Assembly (NCBI GenBank): GCA_910587955.1
Contig: CAJUNN010000012.1
Location: 1 to 59,983, forward strand
Direction: 5' to 3'
Source: an uncultured Lachnospiraceae bacterium
Lineage (GTDB): Bacteria > Bacillota > Clostridia > Lachnospirales > Lachnospiraceae
Length of the DNA: 59,983 nt
Shown: piece by piece, positions 49,883 through 58,636 of the stretch
Numbering within the stretch: position 1 is the first letter of the stretch
How the letters are laid out: the number at the start of each line of letters is the position of its first letter
The notes under the pieces: model-generated
The model's database searches: none
What the model was told of the DNA's origin: nothing
What the model saw: only the letters and a program-made list of their open reading frames with translations
Translations under genes and position numbers: made by a program

Positions 49883-50251
49883 ATGGCCTGGATTCTTGAT
49901 GATTCCCGTCCTATCTATCTTCAGATTGTGGATCTCATCAAAACCGAAATTATTGCCGGCGTCTACCGGCCCGGCGACAAACTGCCTTCCGTACGGGATT
50001 TGGCGATGGAGGCTTCCGTAAATCCCAACACCATGCAGAAGGCTCTGACAGAACTGGAACGCAGCGGTCTGGTTTACACCCAGCGCACCAACGGAAGATT
50101 TATCACGGAGGATATTGCGAAAATGACAGAAATCAAAGAACAGCTTGCAAGAGAACAAATCCAAAACTTCCTGAAAGCCATGGAACAGCTGGGCTTTACC
50201 AAAGAAGAAATCAAGAAGCTTTTGCAGACTGAATTGAGGGAGGAACTGTAA
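49883..50251 (+). CDS. GntR family regulator (YtrA subfamily)
   Basis: This 122-residue protein has an N-terminal winged helix of GntR type (PIYLQIVDLIKTEIIAGVY, RPGDKLPSVRDLAMEASVNP, NTMQKALTELERSGLVYTQR) and only a short helical C-terminus, which marks the YtrA subfamily that represses ABC transporter operons. AAGGAG lies seven bases before the ATG. It ends at the base before the ATPase gene begins, so it is the first gene of a regulator-ATPase-permease operon. Confidence 0.93.
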   Translation: MAWILDDSRPIYLQIVDLIKTEIIAGVYRPGDKLPSVRDLAMEASVNPNTMQKALTELERSGLVYTQRTNGRFITEDIAKMTEIKEQLAREQIQNFLKAMEQLGFTKEEIKKLLQTELREEL

Positions 50252-50950
50252 ATGGAACAACTTTTGATCTGTCAGAACCTGACAAAGAGGTACGGCTATA
50301 AGACAGCGCTGGACAGCATCAACCTGAATATTGAGCGCGGCCGTATCATCGGACTTCTGGGGCCAAACGGAAGCGGCAAAACAACCCTGATCAAACTGAT
50401 CAACGGCTTGCTCTCCCCAACCTCAGGCTTCCTTGCCATCAACGGCTCCGCACCAGGACCGGAGACAAAAAAGGTAGTTTCCTATCTCCCGGAGCGGACC
50501 TATTTCAGCAGCTGGATGAAGGTTTCGGATATGCTGGATTTCTTCTGCGACTTTTATGTGGACTTTGACCGGAACCGGGCAGTGGAAATGCTTCACCGCC
50601 TGAATATCAATGAAGCTCATCGTCTGGGTACCATGTCCAAGGGAACGAAAGAAAAGGTCCAGCTGATTATGGTTATGAGCCGCAACGCCGATCTGTACTG
50701 CCTGGATGAGCCTATCGGCGGCGTGGACCCGGCTGCCCGGGACTATATCCTGCAGACCATTATCACCAACTACAATGAAAACGCATCGGTGCTCATTTCC
50801 ACCCATTTGATTTCCGATATTGAAAATATCCTGGATGACGTGATTTTCATTCAGGACGGCCACATCCGCCTGCACGCCTCGGTGGATGAGATTCGGGAAC
50901 AAGAAGGAAAATCCGTGGATGCGCTGTTCCGGGAGGTGTTCAGATGTTAG
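50252..50950 (+). CDS. ABC transporter ATP-binding protein (YtrB-like)
   Basis: This 232-residue ATPase has Walker A GLLGPNGSGKTTLIKLINGL, a signature region reading MSKGTKEKVQLIMVMSRNAD (LSGGQ degenerate, as in this subfamily), and Walker B LYCLDEPIGGVDPAARDYIL, followed by ISTHLISDIE. Export ATPases under YtrA-type regulators usually respond to cell-wall stress or antimicrobials. It is co-transcribed with the GntR gene and overlaps the permease gene by seven bases. Confidence 0.92.
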   Translation: MEQLLICQNLTKRYGYKTALDSINLNIERGRIIGLLGPNGSGKTTLIKLINGLLSPTSGFLAINGSAPGPETKKVVSYLPERTYFSSWMKVSDMLDFFCDFYVDFDRNRAVEMLHRLNINEAHRLGTMSKGTKEKVQLIMVMSRNADLYCLDEPIGGVDPAARDYILQTIITNYNENASVLISTHLISDIENILDDVIFIQDGHIRLHASVDEIREQEGKSVDALFREVFRC

Positions 50951-51801
50951 GAAAACTTATCAAACACGAATTCAAAGCAGTCAACCGCCTGATGATCCCC
51001 ATGCACTTAGGGCTCATCCTGGTAACCATCGTTGGGCGCTTCTATGTACAATTTGCCGTAAACCGATGGCCAAGCTCTGCAATAGACGGCTATTTCACCT
51101 ACAATGTCTGGGAGAACCTGATCAATTTTACACTGGTCTCTTTCTATGTGATCGCCCTCATTGCTATCTACGCCATCACCAATCTCTATCTGCTGGTGCT
51201 GCGGCCCCGGAAGAACCTGTTTACGGATGAAGGATACCTGACCCACACGCTTCCGGTATCTGCATCAGAGCATATCTTCAGCAAACTGCTGGTAGCGGCC
51301 GTATGGCAGCTGATTGACGGCCTGATGCTGATACTCTCAGTCATCGGCATGTTTGCCAATCAGGACTTTTTTGAAGGAGTAGCCACGGTATGGCCGGAAA
51401 TGGTAGAATCCTTCCCCTACGTCTTCGGCGTATCGGCAGGCATCGGAATGCCGCTCTTCCTTCTGATGGCTCTTATGGATATGCTAAGCAGTATTCTGAT
51501 TATTTATATGTGCCTGGCCATCGGACACAGCTTTAACAGCTACCGGATCCTAGCATCCATCGGAGTCTATGCAGGGGTCTCCATGATTACAAACCTTTTA
51601 AGTTCCGCATTTATGGCTCTATTCGGCATGAACACTTACGGACCCAGCATTTCCATGTTTCTGGTATCTTCCTCTGCTGTATCGGCCACGGATTACTTCT
51701 GGAGCACTTTTTGGTTCAATTCCATTCTGGCCGTTATCATGGGCGTCGGAGCCTTCCTGACCGCCAACTACTTTATGTCCAAACGGCTCAATCTGGAATA
51801 A
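50944..51801 (+). CDS. ABC-2-type transporter permease
   Basis: This 285-residue membrane protein has six predicted helices. It starts MLGKLIKHEFKAVNRLMIPM, a common beginning of ABC-2 permeases in such operons. It contains the DEGYLTHTLPVSASEHIFSKL motif region (in frame after FTDEGY) typical of the family. It is the membrane partner of the preceding ATPase. Substrate is unknown; a peptide or lipid is likely. Confidence 0.88.
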   Translation: MLGKLIKHEFKAVNRLMIPMHLGLILVTIVGRFYVQFAVNRWPSSAIDGYFTYNVWENLINFTLVSFYVIALIAIYAITNLYLLVLRPRKNLFTDEGYLTHTLPVSASEHIFSKLLVAAVWQLIDGLMLILSVIGMFANQDFFEGVATVWPEMVESFPYVFGVSAGIGMPLFLLMALMDMLSSILIIYMCLAIGHSFNSYRILASIGVYAGVSMITNLLSSAFMALFGMNTYGPSISMFLVSSSAVSATDYFWSTFWFNSILAVIMGVGAFLTANYFMSKRLNLE

Positions 51802-51819
51802 AAAAATGTAAAATGTCTT

Positions 51820-52365
51820 TTAGAGGAGGCCTGCTGCTTTTGCAGGGGCCTCCTCTATTTCTGCGTAGAGATCACAGCTCTCCTCTCCTACCTCCCGGCC
51901 AAACGCACAAATACGGATTCCTACGGACCGGGCTGCGGCCAGCACCGGCTCCAGAGCTTCGCCGTGGTTGGCCCAGATAGCAATCACATCCGCATCCTCC
52001 GCCACCAGCTCATTGACAAACAGCATCTGGAATTCAATCGGATCCACCTGGCAAAGCACAAAATGTTCCGTCAATGCGGCCGCTTCCCTGGCATCCTTTT
52101 CCGCAACCTCCGGGATCCGGACCTCCAGCCTGGCCCCGGCCGCTTCTGCTTCCTCCCGGAACCGGGAAATGATCTCCTCATTCTCGCCGGCATCCTCACT
52201 GGTTAAAATCAGCCCTATGACCGGTTCCTCTGACTGGGGAGCAGCTTCCGTATCCACTGCCTGTCCGGTATCCTTCTCTCCGGTTTTGACTCTTGTGCAG
52301 CCGCCCAGAACCAGCAGCACAAGAGCCAAAGCCAGAAACTTCTTCCTCACACAATTTTTCCTCAT
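51820..52365 (-). CDS. Short lipoprotein resembling the N-terminal half of a sugar-binding protein
   Basis: This 181-residue protein has a signal peptide (KFLALALVLLVLGGC) and lipobox LGGC. The mature part, VIGLILTSEDAGENEEIISR, EAAGARLEVRIP and EDADVIAIWANHGEALEPVL, resembles the first lobe of a periplasmic-binding fold (Peripla_BP type). Full binding proteins have over 300 residues, so the second lobe is missing. Its final codons are formed by the terminator hairpin at 51823-51855. Either a truncated gene or a short sensor lipoprotein; its start abuts the upstream stop. Confidence 0.65.
   Translation of the reverse strand: MRKNCVRKKFLALALVLLVLGGCTRVKTGEKDTGQAVDTEAAPQSEEPVIGLILTSEDAGENEEIISRFREEAEAAGARLEVRIPEVAEKDAREAAALTEHFVLCQVDPIEFQMLFVNELVAEDADVIAIWANHGEALEPVLAAARSVGIRICAFGREVGEESCDLYAEIEEAPAKAAGLL
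51823..51855. terminator. Hairpin ending the GntR/ABC operon, inside the 3' end of the lipoprotein gene
   Basis: GAGGAGGCC (51823-51831) and GGCCTCCTC (51847-51855), with an inner CCTGC/GCAGG stem, form a strong hairpin 21 bases after the permease stop. The T-run on the plus strand is weak. Confidence 0.6.
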
Positions 52366-53862
52366 TTATTCTGCCTTTCTGATGCCTGTGTATTCAATGG
52401 CGAAAAACCAGCTTTCCTCCCGGTCATGAATCAGCCACTCCTTCAAAAGCTTCATGGATTTGTGTTCCCGAAGCTGTTTTTTTACAAAATTTTTGTCGCG
52501 GGAGTAAAGGAACATCCTTCCGCCCTCTGCCAGAAGCTCTTCTCCCCGGTCAAACAGCTTTCCGTAGAGGAAATCCAGGTCATGCCCTGTTAGGTTCTTT
52601 CCTTTCACCGGCATATTGGTGACAATCTCGTCAAAGGGATACTGGTGGGTAAAATCCAGAAAATCCCGGTTGATATAATGTGCCGTCACCCGGGCTGCCC
52701 CGGCATTCTCCCTGGCGCCCTCAATAGCCGGACCGTAGCGATCCACCCCGTAGAGCGTATCTGCATGCACCCGGTAATTCCGCTCCAAAAGCATGGTTCC
52801 CACTCCGCAGAACGGATCCAGTACCCGTCCCTCTTCCTTAAGCCATGGGGCGGCAAGCTCCATCATAAGGGCTGCCAGGGAGGGATGAATGGAAGATGCC
52901 AGAACATGTTTCCGGTAGGAAAAACGCCGGTCCGGCAGAGTATATAACTTCAGCAGCGGATGAAACCCGCCGCGCCTTGTCTCTATCAGGCGCAGCTCCG
53001 CCTCATAATCAGACGGGGAATTTTCAAGCTTCCCTTCCGTGAGTGTCTGCAGCCGGGCTGCCAGCTTTCTGACAAAGGCCCCCCGCTGCTCCTGGGTCAT
53101 AGAGCTTTTGCACTCCACCCGGAAGAAGAACGGGCCCTCCCCCTCATGAAAAGCTTCCAGAAGCTCCAGAAGGTTGGAAGCGGCAAGCTCCTCCGCCGCC
53201 GTCTCCGCCTTCACCTCCTCCGTATCCAGGCAGAAAAACAGATCCCGGAAGGTGCGGATCGAAAGCAGGGCTTCCGGGCTGCCTCCCAGAACCTTCACCC
53301 CGGCCTTTAGAAGCAGAACCTTTCCGCTGTCTATCTGCCGTGCCGTCTCTTCCCGGTAATTCCGGTTCGTGGTCAAAATCACATCCGCCGTCCCGTTTCC
53401 CCGGAAGCGGTGACGGGCCGGATGCCCGTATCTGCCAATCAGGGCATTCAGGGCTTCCAGCTCCTCACGGAGATGCTTCTCCGTCTCCGGCGTAACTTCC
53501 CGGGCCAGAACCTGCCTCCGCTGTTCCTCCAGCCAGTCCAGACAGCCGCTTAAGTCGCAGCCCTTAAGGGCTGTGAGATATGCACTTTTTACAAACCGGG
53601 TCTCCTCTTTCCCATAGGCCGCCAGCAGGTCTTCCCTGGCCGCCTCCGTTCCCAGGCTCCCCAAAAGCAGCGCCGCATGTTTGCGGATTTTCGGGTCTTT
53701 TTCCTTCAGGCATCCGGGCAGGAGCTCCGGATCCGCTCCGGCCAGCTCCCGAAGAAGCTGCTTTCCCTCCGGCTCCTGCAAAGCCGCCTTGATGGAAATT
53801 AGATTTTGGCGGACATCCTTAGCCTGCCGGATCTGTTCCCAGTATTCCCTTATTTTCACCAT
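52366..53862 (-). CDS. HEAT-repeat / class I methyltransferase fusion
   Basis: This protein of about 498 residues has an N-terminal third (about 1-110) with HEAT-like helices (DPKIRKHAALLLGSLGTEAA), a middle part resembling the substrate-binding region of THUMP-type RNA methylases, and a C-terminal Rossmann methyltransferase. Motif I is VLDPFCGVGTMLLERN. The expected NPPY-like catalytic motif reads TNMPVKGKN. The layout fits an RNA modification enzyme, but the target is unknown. I start at 53862, with GAGGTAGAA upstream. The lipoprotein gene follows directly after its stop. Confidence 0.8.
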   Translation of the reverse strand: MVKIREYWEQIRQAKDVRQNLISIKAALQEPEGKQLLRELAGADPELLPGCLKEKDPKIRKHAALLLGSLGTEAAREDLLAAYGKEETRFVKSAYLTALKGCDLSGCLDWLEEQRRQVLAREVTPETEKHLREELEALNALIGRYGHPARHRFRGNGTADVILTTNRNYREETARQIDSGKVLLLKAGVKVLGGSPEALLSIRTFRDLFFCLDTEEVKAETAAEELAASNLLELLEAFHEGEGPFFFRVECKSSMTQEQRGAFVRKLAARLQTLTEGKLENSPSDYEAELRLIETRRGGFHPLLKLYTLPDRRFSYRKHVLASSIHPSLAALMMELAAPWLKEEGRVLDPFCGVGTMLLERNYRVHADTLYGVDRYGPAIEGARENAGAARVTAHYINRDFLDFTHQYPFDEIVTNMPVKGKNLTGHDLDFLYGKLFDRGEELLAEGGRMFLYSRDKNFVKKQLREHKSMKLLKEWLIHDREESWFFAIEYTGIRKAE

Positions 53863-53894
53863 TTCTACCTCTTCATTTCTGTTATCGCAAAATC

Positions 53895-54743
53895 TCACTG
53901 AAACGCCAGGCAATACCGGCACAGGTTCCGCTCTCTTAGGGAGAAGAACTGCTCCCTGTGAAATCCCAGTTTTTCCAAAAGCCGCAGAGAGCCCAGATTT
54001 TCACTGTCCACATACGCGCTGACTCCCGGAAAATAAAGTACGGTTCTGGCATATTCCAGCACCGCCCGGCAGGCCTCCTCCGCATACCCCTGTCTCCGGT
54101 AGTTTCTCCCAATAAGGTAGCCCATGTCCACCTCGGAAAAATCCAGGTAATCGGCGATTCCAAAGCCCGCCCGTCCGATGAGCCTGCGGCTCTCCTTTTC
54201 TATCACCACCCACATGCCGAACTGGTACAGCCCGTACATATAGGCAATGTACGCCCGGATCCGCTCCTCCTCCTCTTTCCGCTCCAGGGAACATTCCGGG
54301 AAAAATCCGGCCGAATCTCCCTCCCGGTAGAGGGCGTTTACCGCGTCCAAATCCGCCAGGGTCATTTCCCGGATTAAGAGGCGCCTGGTTTCCGCAATCT
54401 GCACCGGAAGCCCGCAGGCCCTGGTATACACATTCTGCAGAAAAACACGGTCAATTTCCTGAAACCCCTCCAGAAGGATTTTGCAGCAAGACAGATGCTC
54501 TTTTGGCAGTTCCGGGTTTAAATACCCCACACAGAACCACCCTAGATCCCGGGCGATTTCTTCCTCCCGATCCCGCTCTACCAGGCAGAGAATCTCTTCC
54601 GGTCCGGCCCCCAGCCTGATAAGAGCCCCAAGAAAATCTTCCTTCTCCTTTCCGGCCGGTTCTATCCAGGGAAGTCCTTCTCTGGTCAATGTTTCTTTCA
54701 GCAGCTCTGTTTTGGAAGCTGCAATCACAAGACCTTTCAGCAT
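53895..54743 (-). CDS. GNAT acetyltransferase with a HAD-like N-terminal region
   Basis: This 282-residue protein has a GNAT acetyltransferase at its C-terminus (about 120-282): RLLIREMTLADLDAVNALYR, WVVIEKESRRLIGRAGFGI, the acetyl-CoA loop MGYLIGRNYRRQGYAEEACR, and NLGSLRLLEKLGF. The first 115 residues (VIAASKTELLKETL, EILCLVERDREEEIARDLGW, FCVGYLNPE) resemble the second half of a HAD phosphatase without its nucleophile Asp. It may be a degraded HAD domain used as a scaffold. Substrate is unknown. Confidence 0.8.
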   Translation of the reverse strand: MLKGLVIAASKTELLKETLTREGLPWIEPAGKEKEDFLGALIRLGAGPEEILCLVERDREEEIARDLGWFCVGYLNPELPKEHLSCCKILLEGFQEIDRVFLQNVYTRACGLPVQIAETRRLLIREMTLADLDAVNALYREGDSAGFFPECSLERKEEEERIRAYIAYMYGLYQFGMWVVIEKESRRLIGRAGFGIADYLDFSEVDMGYLIGRNYRRQGYAEEACRAVLEYARTVLYFPGVSAYVDSENLGSLRLLEKLGFHREQFFSLRERNLCRYCLAFQ

Positions 54744-54826
54744 TTTATAAAAACTCCTTTACGAATCTTCCCTTTTCCGATACAATAAGAGCCGATACAA
54801 AAACAGAAAAAAGGAGAATAACCCAT

Positions 54827-55348
54827 ATGTCACAAAATCCTCTCGTAACCTTTGAAATGGAAAACGGAAAGCTCATCAAGGCCGAACTTTACCCCGATAC
54901 CGCCCCCAATACCGTCCGCAATTTCATCAGCCTGATCCGGAAAGGCTTCTACAACGGCTTAACCTTTCACCGGGTCATTTCCGGCTTTATGATTCAGGGC
55001 GGATGCCCGGACGGAAACGGTATGGGCGGCCCCGGCTATGTCATCCGGGGAGAATTCTCCCAGAACGGCTTTGACAATCCCCTCAAACACACACCAGGCG
55101 TTCTCTCTATGGCCAGAACTATGGCCCCGGATTCCGCAGGCTCTCAGTTCTTCCTAATGCACAAAGACGCCCCTCATCTGGACGGAGCCTACGCAGCCTT
55201 CGGCAAGGTGACGGAGGGCATGGACACCGTCAACGAGATTGCAGAAGTTCCCGTGGACTTCCGGGACTGTCCCCTGACACCCCAGATCCTAAAATCCGTC
55301 ACTGTGGAGACCTTTGATACGGAGTATCCGGAGCCGGAGACTCTGTAG
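54827..55348 (+). CDS. Cyclophilin-type peptidyl-prolyl isomerase
   Basis: This 173-residue cytosolic cyclophilin accelerates proline cis-trans isomerisation. It has FHRVISGFMIQGGCPDGNGM, GEFSQNGFDNPLKHTPG, LSMARTMAPDSAGSQFFLMH (active-site residues) and LDGAYAAFGKVTEGMDTV. I start at 54827, with AAGGAGAATAACCC upstream. No signal peptide is seen. The 3' end overlaps the convergent rarA gene by 50 bases. Confidence 0.95.
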   Translation: MSQNPLVTFEMENGKLIKAELYPDTAPNTVRNFISLIRKGFYNGLTFHRVISGFMIQGGCPDGNGMGGPGYVIRGEFSQNGFDNPLKHTPGVLSMARTMAPDSAGSQFFLMHKDAPHLDGAYAAFGKVTEGMDTVNEIAEVPVDFRDCPLTPQILKSVTVETFDTEYPEPETL

Positions 55349-56666
55349 TCCGGCTGCCTTTCAGCTTCCGGAAATGTTCCCGGATCTGCCTTTCATAACC
55401 GTTCCCGGAAGGCTCGTAAAAAGTCTCTCCCTCAAGCTCTGAGGGAAGATACTGCTGCTCCACATAGTGATTGGGATAATCGTGGGCATATTTATAACCG
55501 GTACCGCGTCCCAGCTTCCCTGCTCCCTTGTAATGGGCATCCTGCAGGTGCGGCGGGACGCTGGTTCTGCGGCTTCTCACGCACTCCATAGCTTTTCCGA
55601 TGGCTTTCACGGCAGAATTACTCTTGGGGGCGCTGGCCACATAAGCAACAGCCTGGGCCAGGATAATCTGAGCCTCCGGAAATCCAATCCGCTCCACCGC
55701 CTGGGCCGCAGACACGGCAACCGTTAAGGCCATGGGATCTGCATTTCCCACGTCCTCCGAGGCACAGATCATAATCCGGCGGGCAATAAAGCGCTCATCT
55801 TCCCCTGCATAGATCATTTTGGCCAGATAATAAACGGCCGCATCCGGATCCGAGCCCCGCATACTTTTGATAAATGCGGAGATGGTGTCGTAATGGCTGT
55901 CCCCGGCCTTGTCGTACCGCACCGCCCTTCTCTGAATGCACTCGGACATTACGTCCGCCGTCAGATGAATCTTCCCGTCCTCTCCTTTCTCTGTGGTAAG
56001 TACCCCCAGTTCTACCGCATTCAGCGCCAGCCGGGCATCCCCTCCTGACACATCCGCCAGGAAATCAGCCGCTTCCTCTGTAATCTCCGCCCCGTAAGCA
56101 CCCATACCCCGTTCCGTATCGCAGACGGCACGGGAAATCAGCACCTTAATATCCTCTTTCTCCAGCGCTTTCAGCTCAAAGACCACGGACCTGGAAATCA
56201 GCGCTCCGTTCACCTCAAAATAAGGATTCTCCGTGGTGGCCCCGATCAGAATCAAGGTCCCGTCTTCCACAAAGGGGAGCAGATAATCCTGCTGGCCTTT
56301 GTTAAAACGGTGAATCTCATCCACAAAAAGTATGGTCTTCCTGCCGTACATCCCCAGATTGTCCTTCGCCTGGGCCGCCACCGCCTCCATATCCTTCTTG
56401 CCCGCCACCGTGGCATTGAGCTGGGTAAAGCAGGCGCGGGTGGTATTGGCAATCACTTTGGCTATGGTCGTCTTTCCGGTTCCCGGCGGGCCGTAAAATA
56501 TCAGAGAGCTAAGCTTGTCCGCCCGGATAGCCCGGTAAAGAAGCTTATCCTTCCCCAAAATGTGCTGCTGGCCCACAATCTCATCCAGAGTCCGGGGGCG
56601 CAGGCGGGAGGCCAGAGGGGCCTCCTGCTCCAGGGTATTTTCCCGCATATAGTCAAATAAATCCAT
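55299..56666 (-). CDS. rarA: Replication-associated recombination protein A (RarA/MgsA)
   Basis: This 455-residue AAA+ ATPase acts at stalled replication forks. LASRLRPRTLDEIVGQQHIL opens it; Walker A is YGPPGTGKTTIAKVIAN, Walker B is ILFVDEIHRFNKGQQD, and sensor 1 is LIGATTENPYFEVN. The C-terminal tetramerisation part has EDVGNADPMALTVAVSAAQ, VPPHLQDAHYKGAGKLGRG and YPNHYVEQQYLP, all diagnostic. Length is slightly above average because of the charged tail that overlaps the cyclophilin gene. Confidence 0.97.
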   Translation of the reverse strand: MDLFDYMRENTLEQEAPLASRLRPRTLDEIVGQQHILGKDKLLYRAIRADKLSSLIFYGPPGTGKTTIAKVIANTTRACFTQLNATVAGKKDMEAVAAQAKDNLGMYGRKTILFVDEIHRFNKGQQDYLLPFVEDGTLILIGATTENPYFEVNGALISRSVVFELKALEKEDIKVLISRAVCDTERGMGAYGAEITEEAADFLADVSGGDARLALNAVELGVLTTEKGEDGKIHLTADVMSECIQRRAVRYDKAGDSHYDTISAFIKSMRGSDPDAAVYYLAKMIYAGEDERFIARRIMICASEDVGNADPMALTVAVSAAQAVERIGFPEAQIILAQAVAYVASAPKSNSAVKAIGKAMECVRSRRTSVPPHLQDAHYKGAGKLGRGTGYKYAHDYPNHYVEQQYLPSELEGETFYEPSGNGYERQIREHFRKLKGSRTTESPAPDTPYQRSPQ

Positions 56667-56690
56667 CCTATCCTCCGTCCTGCACTGCGC

Positions 56691-57452
56691 TTACTCCAGA
56701 ATCAATTCATCCGCAGTCACAAATTCGTATCCTTCCGCCTGCAGCAAGTCGATGATGCGAAGAGCCGCCTGCACGGTGCTGTCATAGGAATCGTGCATTA
56801 AAATAATATCATTTTCTTCTACTGAAGTTACTACCTTCTGCACAATTTGGTCGGCGTTCCCCGTGGTCCAGTCCAGGGTATCCACTGTCCAGAAAATGGG
56901 AATCATGGTCACATCACCCTCCAGCTCCTTATCCCAGTTCCCAAAGGGCGGACGCACATACTCCACCGGCTGGCCCGTAATATCCGTAATTCTCCGGCTG
57001 GTATCCAAGATTTCTGCCGACGCCTCCTCCGGTTCCAGTTTGGTAATATCCACATGGTAAAAGGTGTGATTGCCAATCAGATGCCCTTCCTCGGACATGC
57101 GTTTCACAATCTCCTCTTTTCCTTCAATATTAGACCCCAGAAGGAAGAAGGTCACCTTGACCCCTCTCTCCTTCAAACCGTCCAGCAGGCGTTCCGTATA
57201 GACACGGTGAGGTCCGTCGTCAAATGTCAGGGCAATTTTCTTTGTCTCCTCCAAGGGTTCTCGAATCTTCTCCGAAACTTTCCCGGCAGACCCTTCCGTT
57301 TCCTCCAGGTCTGCTTCCAGTACCTTGCCGCCCCCTGCCTCCTCCCGGCTTCCGCGGAATCCTGCCGCTGCTCCCACAGCCGCCAGACCCAGAATTCCTA
57401 CCAAAAGTCCCCGCTTCCACGCCGGAATACCGGATACCGTTCCCTTATCCAT
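56691..57452 (-). CDS. Membrane-anchored polysaccharide deacetylase
   Basis: This 253-residue protein has a signal anchor (GLLVGILGLAAVGAAAGF), an acidic linker, and a NodB-type carbohydrate esterase 4 domain: IALTFDDGPHRVYTERLLDG (catalytic and metal Asp), GHLIGNHTFYHVDITKL (metal His pair), VEYVRPPFGNWDKEL and IILMHDSYDSTVQAALRII. It probably removes acetyl groups from peptidoglycan or another surface glycan. It lies 24 bases upstream of rarA on the same strand. Confidence 0.92.
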   Translation of the reverse strand: MDKGTVSGIPAWKRGLLVGILGLAAVGAAAGFRGSREEAGGGKVLEADLEETEGSAGKVSEKIREPLEETKKIALTFDDGPHRVYTERLLDGLKERGVKVTFFLLGSNIEGKEEIVKRMSEEGHLIGNHTFYHVDITKLEPEEASAEILDTSRRITDITGQPVEYVRPPFGNWDKELEGDVTMIPIFWTVDTLDWTTGNADQIVQKVVTSVEENDIILMHDSYDSTVQAALRIIDLLQAEGYEFVTADELILE

Positions 57453-57550
57453 TCTTCAGGCTCCAAACGTGCAGTCTTACTAATATATATACCTTTCAGG
57501 TATCCCGTATGACTGCTCTTTCAGACCGTCTGTTAAGGTCTGCCCTACGA

Positions 57551-57985
57551 TTATTCCCCGTCCCCTTCCGTTTCCGCTTCCTCAAATTCCGCGCGGAACC
57601 GCCGCTTCATCTGGACTGAAAGGAAATAAATCAGCACCGGCATCAAAAAGTTGTTTCCGGACTCCGAATCCATTCCTACAATCCAATAAAGCAAAGCTCC
57701 TATACCAACTACATCCGCCCCTAAAATCTTGAGAAAAGCCTGGCGCCGTCCGAAAGTCATCCCCTGAAGCATACCCAGACGGTAAGGCTCCGCCACGTCG
57801 TTCAAAAAGCTATAGCCAATTACAAAAATACCCAGCAGCACTTCAAACACCAGGGAATTCAAGCGCTTCGTAGCAATGCCGTACACCGCGTAGAGAATTA
57901 CCACCGCCGCCATCCCCAGGGTAATCCGAATGGTCTGTTTCTGTATCTCTCTTTTCTCCTGAGCATCTATCTTCTGCTTGTCCAT
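57551..57985 (-). CDS. Predicted membrane protein (144 aa)
   Basis: This protein has four hydrophobic segments (ITLGMAAVVILYAVYGIA, LVFEVLLGIFVIGYSFL, ILGADVVGIGALLYWIVGM, FLMPVLIYFLSVQ) between a charged N-terminus and an acidic C-terminus. I do not recognise the family with confidence; similar small proteins are common in Lachnospiraceae, often next to PadR regulators, but none is present here. AAGGAGACAGG precedes the ATG. Confidence 0.75.
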   Translation of the reverse strand: MDKQKIDAQEKREIQKQTIRITLGMAAVVILYAVYGIATKRLNSLVFEVLLGIFVIGYSFLNDVAEPYRLGMLQGMTFGRRQAFLKILGADVVGIGALLYWIVGMDSESGNNFLMPVLIYFLSVQMKRRFRAEFEEAETEGDGE

Positions 57986-58093
57986 GTCCTGTCTCCTTTA
58001 AGTTTCTTTCTGTCCAGTTTAGCAGAAATAAAATGTACTTGCAAGTTTTCCCGTTTTATCCAATAATAGAGTAAAAAGCAAGGAGATGTGATT

Positions 58094-58267
58094 ATGATCC
58101 CAAAAGACCCTTTCATGCTTCTAAGCTGGATCAACACGCAGCTTAGGGATTCCTACCCCACCCTGGACGAACTCTGCCAAAGCTTTGATCTGGATCGCAA
58201 AGCCCTGGAAACGGCCCTGGACGGAATCGGCTTCCAGTACGATCCCCAGGGGAACCGTTTTGTATAA
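58094..58267 (+). CDS. DUF4250 family small protein (57 aa)
   Basis: The sequence MIPKDPFMLLSWINTQLRD, then YPTLDELCQSFDLDRKAL and a C-terminal FQYDPQGNRFV, matches DUF4250, a small conserved protein of Clostridia with an HTH-like shape. AAGGAGATGTGATT lies upstream of the ATG. It is a single-gene unit on the plus strand between two minus-strand membrane protein genes. Function is unknown. Confidence 0.9.
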   Translation: MIPKDPFMLLSWINTQLRDSYPTLDELCQSFDLDRKALETALDGIGFQYDPQGNRFV

Positions 58268-58269
58268 AG

Positions 58270-58581
58270 CTATTTTTCATACCGATCCGCCAGTCTCTTC
58301 CAGGCGATTCCCATGATAACAATGCAGAGAACCAGCTCCCCTACTGCCGCATAGATGTTGATAAAGCTCAAAACCGTCATCAGAAGCGTCCCGGCTCCCA
58401 AAAACAAAATAATCTTCCCGCCGCCCCTGGCGTACGCCTTTTCATCTTTCAAAGGCTTCTTATCCCTGCCCCGTATCAGCGCGGCATCCTGGGTCACCAA
58501 AAGCCGGATTCCATAGTACATACAAACTGCAAAGATCAGCAGGGGAAGTCCAGCCTGCTGTATCATTGTTTCTATTTTCAT
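58270..58581 (-). CDS. Small membrane protein (103 aa)
   Basis: Three hydrophobic segments (GLPLLIFAVCMYYGIRLLV, GGGKIILFLGAGTLLMTVLS, AVGELVLCIVIMGIAW) flank a basic loop (RGRDKKPLKDEKAYARG). The DKKPLKDEKAYAR segment resembles DUF3784-type membrane proteins. AAGGAG lies upstream of the ATG. It is convergent with the DUF4250 gene, two bases apart. Confidence 0.7.
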   Translation of the reverse strand: MKIETMIQQAGLPLLIFAVCMYYGIRLLVTQDAALIRGRDKKPLKDEKAYARGGGKIILFLGAGTLLMTVLSFINIYAAVGELVLCIVIMGIAWKRLADRYEK

Positions 58582-58636
58582 CTTGAAACTCCTTCCTGAC
58601 GAAACTCAGCCCCAACAGGGGCCGGAACAAAAAGAA

